Shown one piece after another: positions 13,604 through 28,008 of a stretch of DNA of 64,000 nucleotides (position 1 is its first letter; every line of letters begins with the position of its first letter). The position numbers were made by a program, and so were the translations under genes. A model generated the notes under the pieces. That model did no database searches. It saw nothing but the letters and a program-made list of their open reading frames with translations, and had not been told where the DNA came from. The DNA is from Panagrolaimus kolymaensis (taxonomy: Eukaryota; Nematoda; Chromadorea; Rhabditida; Panagrolaimidae), in the NCBI GenBank assembly GCA_028622995.1, contig JAJQJQ010000034.1, forward strand, positions 2,046,001-2,110,000. The letters are read 5' to 3'.

Positions 13604-14364
13604 TATTATGTTTAAATCTTTTAAAAGTCGATAAGCAACTTATGCAAGAAAAATCCTTTATCACAGAAAAATTATATCAAAGAGAAGAATACAATTAATC
13701 TATTTTTTACGTATAAATTATTTCTTGTTCTCCAAAACGTTGACAAAAAAGTTAAAGAAGTCAAAAAAGAGATTTTACAGGTAGGTGAATGTCAAATTTC
13801 AATTTTCCTTCTTTTTTCTTCTTTTTTTTGCTTGTATGGTTGGATTTGACGAAAATATCGGAAAAGTTTGACCTCCTTTTTTTCAACATTCAGAGTTTTT
13901 AGTCGTCGTCGCCAATCGCCCTAATTCTTAAAACCACCGTTGGAACGATTTGATACAAGAATTTAAAAGACATATATTTCAAAGTCACAGGAAACAAACA
14001 CAAAGATAATTCATTCCCAAATTAAAAAAAGAAAGAAGTTGAAATTGAGATTATCAAGTCAAGGTCGAAGATGAAAATGATGGAAAAAAATATGTTATTG
14101 AACTTGGTGATTGAAACCAAGTAATTCTAGATTTTGGATATCAGTTTTTAAATATCGATTAAATAGCAAATTTGCAAATTGTGTCTTTTGAAAAATAAAG
14201 TTTTTAAGTAGTTTTCTTTATTATTAATTATTATTATTTTAAATACAGAAAAATTAATAAAATTATTACATTTTTAAAAATTACAAATAAAAAACGTGGA
14301 AAATTATGGAAGCATGAGATTTAACTTTTTTTAAATTACATTTTTAAAGGTTTTTTTATTTTGT
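13604..14364. other. Intergenic and promoter region of lipocalin gene B
   Basis: 761 bp between gene B (start) and gene C (stop). It contains TCAAGGTC at 14059-14066 and TGACCT at 13869-13874, both nuclear-receptor half-site-like. No open reading frame with coding character was found. Confidence 0.65.
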
Positions 14365-16382
14365 TTATTTACCAAAAATTTCAAATGTGCTATCAGCATA
14401 TTGACATTGACTATATGAAGCAGGTTGAAGCATATTGAAAGCTCGAACAAAGCCATTAACAAATCCTTGATCTTCCAACCATCGCAAAACTTCAGGTTCA
14501 TATTTTCTTTTAAATGTATCTGGATCTCGAACGAGTACAGTAACAGGATATTTAACCCAATTACTAACAATTGCATATTCATATTGTTTATTTCCAAATG
14601 GATCAGTGCCTTCTGGACCAAGTTTATAAACCCAAAATGGTTGAGCATCAGTGCTTTCACTGGTGTGTAATTGAAGCATGGCATTTTTATTTCCTCCTCT
14701 GAATGCATATCCAATGGAATATCGAACTTGGCCATATTCACTTCCTTCACGATAAATTTTAAGAGCAGTAAATGTGGCTGTTTTGTCATTCTTAGTAAGG
14801 CCACCATCTAAAATTAAATTAGTTTACTTTTAGTGGCTCATTTAAATTTTTTGTATTTAAAGCTTACAATGATGGACAACGCATCGTTGTTCAGTGGCTC
14901 TAGGGCTGTTGATACCTTCAAACCAACGACCCATAAATTTGGTTAAATCAAAATCTTCTGGAGTAGCGGGAAGAAGGGCATCAGTTACATTATCAGCTAT
15001 AGTTTGAAGTTGCTCTGGTGGTAAAACATCAGCGAGAGTAGTTCCATTGGAAACTCGACGAGTAATCGAACCAATAAGATTAACAACATCAATTTGGCCT
15101 TGAGCATTACGAGGAATGCCACCGGGAAGAATAGGTAATCCAGGAATACGAGGAAGACCAGCATGAGTTGGGCCATTACCTCCACCTCCACCAAGAACCG
15201 CAGCAAGACCAGAAAGAGTTTTTTGTGCAGGACTTTGTTGTCGACGAACTTCTCCTCGACTTCCAGATGAAATGGCTGCAGCAGCTTTTTCTTCTGTGAT
15301 AGGTTCACTATCACGGCTAGCAGCAAGGGCGCCTTGGAAAGAAGTGGGTGAATGGGCTGAATGGGCTGAAGCTGAAGCAGCATCGGTGGATTCGCCAGTT
15401 CCCAAAACGCTTGGAATTCCTTGAGAAAGAGCATCAGCAACACCAGCTAAAGAATTAAACAAACATTTTAAATTTTTATAAAAAATTAATCATGCTTACA
15501 ATCTTTAACAATTTTGCGAATTGAGCTGCTTAAAAGTCCAATGAGACCATTCTCACCAGGTTTATCAGAAGGAAGGGGAACATTTGCAGAGCTGCGGAAC
15601 ATGCCAGTATTACCTCCGCCATTAGCGAGAGCATTAAGGTCGTTAGCAAATGCAGGATTTTGTTGGGCGAGAAGATCTGAAAATTTAAATAATTACTAAA
15701 AAAAAAAAAGTCTTTAGTATTTTTTACCTGATTGAGGAGCTCTGATGATTTGACCTCCAGCATGATCAGCTGGAAGACCTCCTTGAATTGGTATACCAGC
15801 AGCACGCATTTCTTGAACAGCTCCGGCAAAACCATTAGGATGTGAACCAGTAAGACCGGGAATACCAAAACTGTCAAGACCAAAGAATTTAATAAGTTGA
15901 TTTTGAACATCTGGAGGAATGTTGATTGGTGGTGGAGGTGGTGGAGTAGCTTGTTCAACCATGCGTGGAAGGAATAATTCTCCATTGGTACCATTAAATA
16001 CTGGAGTTTGTGCTCCTACAGCTGGAGCATGACCAGGTGGGTTTGCGCCTGGGAATTGTAATTGTGAATTAACCGCAGCAGGAAGTTGAGGAGCAACTGG
16101 AATATGCAACATTGGTTGCGGATTTGATGGAACTTGAACTGGTGCAACTGGGACTGGTGCAGGTTGCATTTGCTGTTGAGGAGCAACGGGTAATGGTTGA
16201 GGAGAATTATCAACAGTTTGTTGTTGAGAAACTGCATGTGGAGGACTCATGTGATTCATGTATGGTGGTTTATTGGGTCGAGGCTCCACTCGAAATACTA
16301 CAGTTCTTTCAGATATATCGTTCATTGATTGAGCCAATGAAGTGCATATTAATGCGGCTACGATTACGACTCGCGCAATCAT
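14365..16382 (-). CDS. Secreted lipocalin-related protein with long Pro/Gln-rich N-terminus (LPR family), gene C
   Basis: Exons: 15728-16382, 15500-15676, 14868-15446 and 14365-14807, joining to 617 aa. There is a signal peptide (MIARVVIVAALICTSLA). About 425 residues of low-complexity matrix-like sequence follow: Pro/Gln/Val-rich repeats, a six-proline run, and a Gly/Ala/Ser-rich part with a GGGGG run. From about residue 445 there is a lipocalin domain starting FMGRWFEGINSPRATEQRC, with KYPVTVLVRDPDTF near the end. C. elegans LPR-3, a pre-cuticle protein needed for luminal and epidermal matrix, is the obvious comparison, but orthology is inference. The spliced junction after VVHH gives tyrosine, not the cysteine a read-through of the donor would give. 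Large overlapping frames inside the repeats are shadows. Confidence 0.87.
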
Positions 16383-17459
16383 ATTTTTTTATTCGTAAAA
16401 CTTCGGCAGTAAGAATCTAGCCGAATACCCGGAAAAATAACTGAAAAATGCAAGATAAAAAAAGTTATGTAAGCAAAACCCGGAAATTAAAGCCACGCTA
16501 AGACATCAAATTTATAGAAACGAGTTTTGCTTTAAAATCACAATAAAAAAATCCTTGAAGTAAAAAAGACTATCAGTAAAATTTCTTTATGATCTAACGA
16601 CGACGAAAAAAATTTAACGCCTTTATTACAACCAATATCTTCAAAACCAAGATGCCAAAGCCTGGCCGTTCCCACTTTTTTTTTGTTGCCCCTGGCTAGT
16701 GGTGTCACCGATTTCTCATTTTTAGATAGTCCGCCTGCTGCATGCCTGCCTTCAGGTCAAGGTCTCTTGTTTTTGTGATGTCGCGCATCAGTTAGTTAGT
16801 TGTTGCCTGGCAGCTGAGCTCACGACACCCACTAACCTAAATTCTACGATATATTTTTTTTTTTGATTCACGTTTTAATGGATTGCCGCTTAACACGCAC
16901 AACCATCAACAACCGGACCAAACATATTTTAAAGAGGGATAAAGGATGAATAAATAAATATACAAAAAGAGAGAACTCTTTTTATCCTTTTTTATTTACA
17001 CGAAACTTTCATTTTTAAATAGTTTACTTTTGAAATCAATGTTTCAAAGAAAAATTAAAAGAACACCAAAAAACCAGAAAAGAAAAGATGAAATCCATGC
17101 AGCATTGGTCAAACTTTTGTTTTTTTACTATTATTGTTATGAGTGACTATAAAAAACAAAAAAGGAAAAAAAGTCGTTTATTTCATTTCTTAGTGGTCAG
17201 TTTCATTGTTGTTTTGTTGTTTCCAAGGAGAATCGATGATAAACATTCATTTTTTTAAGAAATTCATTCAAAAAACAAATTACAAATAAAAATATTATAA
17301 TTTCAAATAAGAAGAAAAATAAAAAACAAAACACCCGAGGATATATTTTAATTTTAACAAACCAAAGTTGTTGTTGCAAAATGCATAAAAAAACTTTAGT
17401 TTTTTGTTTTACATAAAAAAGAGATCACTAAAAAAATACATAAATCAAAAGGGATATAA
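16383..17459. other. Intergenic and promoter region of lipocalin gene C
   Basis: 1,077 bp between the start codon of gene C and the stop codon of the SMC3 gene. The part at 16620-16920 is clearly richer in G+C than its surroundings and contains a head-to-tail half-site pair AGGTCAAGGTCT at 16754-16765. The part at 16920-17459 is A-rich and includes the SMC3 3' end. No further gene was found. Confidence 0.65.
16754..16765 (+). promoter_or_regulatory. Direct-repeat nuclear-receptor half-sites upstream of lipocalin gene C
   Basis: AGGTCAAGGTCT holds two half-sites head to tail with no spacer, and includes TCAAGGTC, the NR5A-type core. It lies about 370 nt upstream of the gene C start. Such short motifs occur by chance, so support is modest. 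Confidence 0.35.
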
Positions 17460-21681
<4,222 letters not shown>

Positions 21682-21688
21682 TCTACTG

Positions 21689-21707
21689 TTGGCGCCAAAT
21701 TTGGCGG
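21689..21707. promoter_or_regulatory. E2F-like palindrome with adjacent half-site
   Basis: TTGGCGCCAAATTTGGCGG contains the perfect palindrome TTGGCGCCAA followed by a TTTGGCGG half. Both match the known E2F/DP consensus TTTSSCGC. It lies 8-26 nt upstream of the SMC3 start codon in a very A+T-rich setting. A role in cell-cycle expression of SMC3 is inference. Confidence 0.55.
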
Positions 21708-22006
21708 ATTACAAAAAAGCAATGAACCAAAAAAAGGTATTCAAACAATCTAAAAAATGTTTTGTTTTTATGTAAAGTTTTTTATAAAATCGAAGCAAGA
21801 TAAATTGTAACACTACCACAAAAAGTGTAAATGGCGCGCATTGTTGAAGGCATCTTTTCGTTCCAGGAAACTTAGGGCGTTGCCAAAGTTTGTTTTCCAT
21901 TATTAGTTTGCCGCATTTTATAAATTTCCTAATATTAATAAATCCTTGCTTTCTCTCTCTCTTTATTTTTATATTATCTAATAAAAATTATTTAATTGGT
22001 TTTTAA

Positions 22007-22013
22007 TTTTCAG
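22007..22013 (+). promoter_or_regulatory. Candidate trans-splice or 5' UTR splice acceptor of the SUMO gene
   Basis: AATTTTCAG ends at 22013, 46 nt before the SUMO ATG, with no donor needed for the coding sequence. In nematodes such an acceptor close to the start commonly receives a spliced leader. A 5' UTR intron is the alternative. Confidence 0.45.
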
Positions 22014-22059
22014 GAAAGCCTATTTATTAGTTATTTCTAAGCCTTAACCCTTTACAAAT

Positions 22060-22350
22060 ATGTCGGATAACGAACAACCACAAGCCCCTGCTGAAGGTAA
22101 CCAAGGCCAGGATTATATTAAACTTAAAGTCGTTGGTCAAGATTCAAATGAAGTTCATTTTCGCGTTAAATTTGGAACTTCCATGGCGAAATTAAAGAAA
22201 TCCTATGCTGAAAGAACCGGCGTCAACATTAATTCCCTTCGATTCTTGTTTGATGGTCGTCGAATTGGAGATGAAGATACGCCTAAAACTCTTGAGATGG
22301 AAGAAGACGATGTTATTGAAGTTTATCAAGAACAACTTGGTGGCAAATAA
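22060..22350 (+). CDS. smo-1: SUMO (small ubiquitin-like modifier)
   Basis: Intronless, 96 aa. A flexible acidic, glutamine-rich N-terminus (about 18 residues) precedes the beta-grasp fold: [19 protein letters not shown], the SIM-binding strand and helix, then [20 protein letters not shown] and [12 protein letters not shown]. The precursor ends one residue past the diglycine, so a SENP/ULP protease must remove a single lysine before conjugation through the E1, UBC9 and E3 ligases. The C. elegans SMO-1 precursor likewise has one extra residue. The body matches SMO-1 almost residue for residue. An AATAAA at 22436-22441 is a likely poly(A) signal. Confidence 0.97.
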   Translation: MSDNEQPQAPAEGNQGQDYIKLKVVGQDSNEVHFRVKFGTSMAKLKKSYAERTGVNINSLRFLFDGRRIGDEDTPKTLEMEEDDVIEVYQEQLGGK

Positions 22351-22683
22351 ATTTTCTGCGAGGTTCTTTTTATAATATTCCATCACTTTTTTTTTTGTCA
22401 TGAATTTGTGTGCTTCGTCATTGTTTTTTTAATATAATAAAAAGTCAATTTTTCTGATTCTTTAGCTTTTGGTCCACATAAAAAAGTGTTTTGAAAACAA
22501 ATATATTATGAAATCAAGTTCATATTTAGTCATTATAGAAAGTTGGAATAAGAAAACAACAGTAGCAGGAGAAAAAAATTCTGCTAATAAAGGGCTGCCG
22601 TTTTTTTTATTGTCTTATCAGAAATTTAGAAACAAAAAAAGAGTTATGCATTGATTGAATAATTTGTTTTTGAAAAGCTCTAA
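22351..22683. other. 3' region of SUMO and promoter of the saposin-like gene
   Basis: 333 bp. It holds the SUMO poly(A) signal (AATAAA at 22436-22441) and about 240 bp upstream of the next start codon. Nothing else was seen. Confidence 0.7.
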
Positions 22684-23303
22684 ATGAAAAATATTCAGTT
22701 CTTTAATATTTCAATTTTGCTTATTTATGTATTAATAAGTTGCAAAAATGGAGAAGCGTCTGCTTATTCAGGGCCAAAACCAGGTAAACGTTTTTGGAGT
22801 TTTAGAAATGAAGAATATTAAAAAAATAAAATTATAGGCAATGCTCCTCTTGGTTTAACTAATAATGCAACTGGGCCAATGTTAACTCTTGGTTGCAGCA
22901 TTTGTCAGCAATTACTCAATATTACTAGCATACATTATCATTCTATGGATCAGGTAAAACCAATTTTAAACTTTTTTGTTATTCTAAAAAAAGAATATTT
23001 TAATTTTAGGCTGCTTTGCTTGATTATATAAACACCAATCATTGCGGCGGATTGGGACTATTTAAAAATATTTGTTTATTAACAACCAAAAAATATTATG
23101 AAAAACTTTATGGAGCATTTGAAGAAAATTTTAAATTGCCTGATCCAAATGTAATGCCTAATTTTCAATTAATTTGTTCGAAAGTTGGATTATGTGCAGA
23201 TAATATATATCCTGCATTTTGTAAAAGTTACTATGCCACTGAAAATCATAATCCTTTAAAAGTTCCGAAAGAAAAAATGTTTGAAAAAAAGAAAGAATTA
23301 TAA
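22684..23303 (+). CDS. Small secreted saposin B-like protein
   Basis: Exons 22684-22783, 22838-22953 and 23010-23303 join to 169 aa. A signal peptide (hydrophobic stretch FNISILLIYVLISC) is followed by a short spacer. One domain then has the cysteine spacing of saposin B folds: CSIC near the start, a cysteine pair in NHCGG and NIC in the middle, and LICSKVGLC near the end, between amphipathic helices. Saposin-like (spp/caenopore) proteins bind or perturb lipid membranes. In nematodes many are intestinal and digestive or antimicrobial. The C-terminal tail is lysine-rich (KVPKEKMFEKKKEL). I do not recognise a specific orthologue. AATAAA lies at 23338-23343. The gene converges on the PAN-ZP gene at 23537. 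Confidence 0.8.
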
Positions 23304-23536
23304 AAATTCGAGTTTGTAAAAAATCCAATCCAACAATAATAAACTAAAGCATTTATTTTATTCAAATTATTAATTAATTATTATTATTATATATTATTAA
23401 ATTAAGCTTTAAAAAAGAAGAAAATCTGGCGTTTCCAAAAAATAAATGCTGTATAAAAAAATAAACAAAATGCCAGAAAGAGATACCCAATAAAGTTGAT
23501 ATTATTAGTTTAAAATAAAATGTGTGTTTTCTTTAT

Positions 23537-26500
23537 TTATTTTTTATCTGGTACAGCTCCAGTTCGAACATAATATTGCAATTCATCATCACTGTTAAGA
23601 ACCACCAACCTTTTAGTTACTTTATGATCTCCGCCAATGGTCAAAAGTTGTTGTGAAAGTGCTAAAAATTGGTTATTAAATTTTATTTTAGTTATTTAAA
23701 ACAAAACTTACATCGATTCATTTTGGTTGTAGGCGAAGAAGGTAAAAGTGAAAGTTTTTCATGCAATGATGGATCAGCGGCTAAAGCGGCACGAATTTGA
23801 TCCAAACTTAAATCTCGTTTAGCACGAAGTCCAAAACTTCGAGAAATTAAATCATCTCTTGGACAACCATCAACTGAAGGACACGAAGTTGTTGGACATG
23901 CATTGAAAGGACAAATTCGAATTAAACAAGTATATTCAACTTGCATGGTAGATTGATATCTGAATGCTTCAACAGTCACACGAATACCATAATCAGTTTT
24001 TTGTGGTGGACATACAAGTCCAACTTGATCAGCTTGACATCCATCTTTTACAATAGGTAAAGGTTCACGTTCCCAATCAAATGGTGAACCAACAGGTTCC
24101 ACTTGGCAACCAGTAATAAACATGTACGAAGCTAAAAACATTATAATTTAATTTTTTGAAAATTTTCAAAAAATAAATTTCTTACGTGGAATTGCATAAT
24201 AAGGAGTGAAACTTAGAGTAATTTTATTTCCAACTACCACGGCTTCTGTGGGTTGACCATTATGGAAAATATCAAATATGACGGGCTGGGTTGGTTTTCC
24301 ACTTGGACTTAGACCTGGTCGATTTGTTCCAGGAGGATGGCCTCCTATTGGTTGGTTAGATGGAGGAGATGCGTCACCATGAACATGGGTTATAGGATCG
24401 ATGAAGGTTTTAGGTGGACTTGTAGGCGATGTTGTGGTAATGGTAGTTAATGGAATAGTCGTAGTCGTCGTTGTTACAGTAATAGGAGCAGAAGTAGTCG
24501 TTGTTATTGTAGACGCCAAAGTTGTAGATGTGGTTGATAAGGTAGATGGCGAAGGTGTTTGAGCTGTTGTCGTCGTAGTAGCTGGAGTCAGAGTTGTTGT
24601 TGTTGATGGCGAAGTTTCAATTTTATTTGTTGCTGGGGTAATTGGATCGATAGCATTTGCAGCTGGTCTATTTCCGGATGATAAATTTATTTTATCTTTG
24701 GTTGGAAAAGATATGCGAGTATTAAAGCTAAAAAAAGTTCTCGATGAAATCCAAAAATTTAAAAAATAAATAAAAGCAATCACGCTGGCAGCAAAAAAAT
24801 AACAAACCTAAATTTTGAATTTCCTCCTCCTGCTGTTTCTTTATTCAAACTTGTATCAATTGGATTAAGTTGTGCTTGAAATTTTGTTGTTGAAGTTTCT
24901 TTTGATTTTGTGGTAGTGGAATTATTATTATCAAATGTTGACAAAGTGAAAAGTTCCCGCGTTGTTGTTTTTTTCGGTGCATTCGATGTGGTTGTAATCA
25001 TTATTGGAATTAATGGAGTTGTTGTAGTTGTAGTCGATGAACCGCTGTATTTTGTTGTGGGTTGAGTGAACGGCAACATAAACACATCTTTGGTTACTGG
25101 TTTGAGTGGATGTAAAGCCGTTGTAGGTTTTTGAGTGGTTGCAATTCCATTAAGTGGAAATGGACCGCTAAAGAATTTTTCAGATGGTTTAACATTTGTT
25201 GTTGCACTTCCTTCAAGATCCCATAATTCAGGTGCATGTCCTGGAGCTAATGGCCCAATGGAATCTAGATTTCCCTCAAGTGCATGAGATTTAGCTTCAA
25301 CAGCCGAAAGCATTTTAATCAAATTTTTCATTGAATTTCGCTCTTGATCTGTAAGCATATCAGCTGCAAGCTTTTCAGCTTCGCTTTCAAAGCTAAAAAA
25401 AGAAAACACAAAGGTGCATGAAAAAACAAAAAGCAATAAAACCACACACCGCTATCAAAGATACTATGGGACAGTGCAAGAAGTTGAAAGAAGCTTAAAA
25501 AATATTTATTTACCTGTCTTCATTTTGGGCTTCATGCTCTGGAGTAGATACTTCTTGAATGGGACATCTAGCTTGATAAGTTAAATCATCGGGAGTAATA
25601 AAATATAAAGGTTCCACACCATCTGTAGAAAGGACAACTTCAAGAATCATATCATTTCCCTTAAAAAATCAAGAATTTATTTATAGCTTTCGAAATTTAG
25701 TTTTTTTTACTTTAAATCGAATACTATCACTACAATTTCTTGAATTAGTTGGATATGGGAATAAATATTCAAATTGACTTAATTCTTTGGGTTCAATTCT
25801 GCACGTGAAAAAATCATATAATCCATAAAGAGCTCCAGTATAAGGAAATTTAGAATTTACTGTAACTTTAATTCCATCTTTTTGACATTTGTAATCAAAA
25901 TCAAAACTTTCAGCAATATTGAAACAATTATTTTCATAATAATCAATTCGATAATTTGGATTATTATTTAATTTAATTAAAGCTGGTTTACTAAGTTGAT
26001 TTTGTTGGGATAAATGACAGCCTCCATCCGTTCGATTAAAGGAAGCACTTCGACATAAAATATCTTTGGCATTTAAACATTCAGCTAAACAATCTTCGAG
26101 GGTTTTACTGTGGACTACTCGGGTCACTTCCCGAGGGGCCATGTATCGATCGGATAAAAATGTAAATGCAAAATCACCAGTGCATTTTCGATCAGCTAAA
26201 AAAATTATGCTAGTATTTTTTCAAATTTTTTACGTTAGAAAATTACTTTTAACACAATATTTCCAATAAAATGAATATCGATCATCCGCCTCAATGTACC
26301 CATCAATATGTTGAACATTTTCTTTTGGAAATATTTGGCATTGATGTGAAAATGGATGAGGACTATTTCGATGATTAAAGGCTGAACATTGTTGGGAATT
26401 TGGAGATTTTAAAGGATTTTCATCATTGGAACATCCTTTTTTGCACACTCCAAATGGCAAAGCTCCATCGATAGCTGGATTTAAATTCAACCTTACTCTC

Positions 26501-26589
26501 GGCCATCTAACATAAATAGGGGTGCATGAAAGAGAATAAACATAAATAAAATTTAGGGCTAACAGCAAATATAAAAATAATACTTTCAT
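23537..26589 (-). CDS. Secreted PAN-ZP protein with mucin-like linker splitting the ZP module, gene D
   Basis: Exons: 26247-26589, 25711-26195, 25514-25659, 24808-25392, 24186-24727, 23712-24131 and 23537-23661, joining to 881 aa. Order: signal peptide (MKVLFLYLLLALNFIYVYS); two cysteine-rich PAN/apple-like units (about 20-115 and 118-212, the second with CLAECLNAKDILCRSASFN); and ZP-N (about 215-330, KCQKDGIKVTVNSKFPYTGALYG). A Thr/Ser/Pro-rich, presumably O-glycosylated stretch spans about 330-670. ZP-C is at about 680-800 (VGNKITLSF, YQSTMQVEYTCLIRIC). A furin-type RAKR lies near 803-806 and a hydrophilic tail follows with no membrane segment. ZP proteins polymerise into apical matrix. LET-653 (two PAN, mucin, ZP, no anchor) is the nearest architecture I know, but there the mucin part precedes the ZP module. 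Confidence 0.86.
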
Positions 26590-28008
26590 TTTTATGTTTA
26601 ATTTGGGTATTAATTACCGAGTTCTTAAAAATATTAAAATTAAAATTTATTTTAAAAAAAGATACTCGTGAACGCAAAGAAAAAAAGTAAGACTTAACTA
26701 AATTATTTTTGAATGAATATCAAAAACACAAAAAATAAAAGGTTTGCCACTTTTAAAACTCGGATATCGTGACAAAAAAATAATCTAATTCATGACGCAA
26801 TTGACCCTTTAAAAAAAATGTTGATTTAGCGAATATGTGCCAATTTTTTGTTTTCTCAAAAAAAAATAACCAAAAGTAAAACAAATAACCAAAACTAAGA
26901 AGGTATCATGAAAATATTTTAAGTGACTACTATGATTCAATGATTTTGTAACTTTGAACTAACATACATAAAAACTTTTTTAGTGGATGAGAAAAAATGA
27001 TGGATATTGAAGCGTTAAAAATCCAGTCAGTCAATTTCTGATGAAAACTGAAAGTATAGGAATAGAAAAAAAAATGAAATTTTGACCCAGTTAATGGCCT
27101 AACGCTTTTCCATTTTTATTTTGAACCGAACTCGTCAATCGTTGTTGTTCGGTCGCGCATGTCCGCAGAAAATGAAGCGACAGAAAAGTAGGTGAAAGTG
27201 ACGACAAAATGAGGCAGAATGGCTGGCTTCCTTCCTCTTCATGTATCTATGTTTGAGAGATTTAGTCCTTTTTTAGAATAATAAAAAAACTACCAAAATT
27301 TTGTTGTTGTCATTGAGACGACGACCACAATGCCGGTGGAGTATAAGGATATTATTGTCCTTGAAAAGAAAGAAGAAGAAAAAAACATAGAAGAAATGGC
27401 ATTTTTTGACTATTTCAATCAGAAAAAAAAACTTTTAAAAGATACGCTTGAATTGTTTGCTAATTTTTTCTATAGGAATCAAAGAAAACATCATTTTTGA
27501 AGGTTATCTGAGAAAAAAAATTGTTAATCAACAACCAAAAAACATGAAAGTTAATTAATATAAAAAGGTAAACAAACGAATCAATTCTCGGGTTGGCCCA
27601 AATAGGATACCATTTATCGAAGTGCGATATTGGTGGTTTTAAAAAAATGGGGGAATTATCCAAATATTTTTCGAAGAGTGTTTTTTTCTCTCAATAGTGA
27701 TCGAACAAACAACACAAACACTTACAAATACAAAAATTGCCTGATAGGTAGTAAGGAAAGAAGAAAAAAACTGTTACGGGGGCTGATTCTCGTCCTTGAC
27801 CCATGCATAAATACATTCTTGATGTGGCGATCTAGAAAATGGCTCTAAACTTTTTCATCTGACAATTGATTTTATTGTGTAAAACCATGAAGAAAAAAAA
27901 TACACCAGATAATGGGAGAATCAAGCTGCGTATTTTTATGTAAAAATAAATTTATTTATTCAAATGTATAAATTAATTTAAAAAATAAAAATAATGAATG
28001 ATAAAAGT
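26590..28008. other. Upstream region of PAN-ZP gene D
   Basis: 1.4 kb between two same-strand genes, A-rich on +, with a short patch richer in G+C at about 27115-27240. Open frames present are short and low-complexity, and no gene is supported. It presumably holds the gene D promoter and the 3' end of gene E. Confidence 0.65.

Larger units (their letters stand above)
21682..22059. promoter_or_regulatory. Bidirectional promoter between SMC3 and SUMO genes
   Basis: 378 bp between two divergent start codons. It contains an E2F-like palindrome beside the SMC3 start (listed separately), a second GGCGCGC core near 21833-21839, a T/CT-rich tract at 21950-21970 and a TTTTCAG acceptor before the SUMO start. 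A compact shared promoter is inferred from spacing. Confidence 0.6.

Noticed and set aside
14997..16420. Long alternative-frame ORFs over lipocalin gene C, on both strands
   Set aside because: They mirror the repetitive Pro/Gln/Gly-rich coding region in other frames, lack domain similarity, and conflict with the spliced model, which closes exactly.
24400..25100. Threonine-codon-rich stretch as a possible microsatellite or assembly artefact
   Set aside because: It lies in frame inside gene D with correct splice phases on both sides and mixed codons, as in real mucin-like domains.
27460..27848. Possible small genes between PAN-ZP genes D and E
   Set aside because: Short, low-complexity frames with no signal peptide, domain or splice support.
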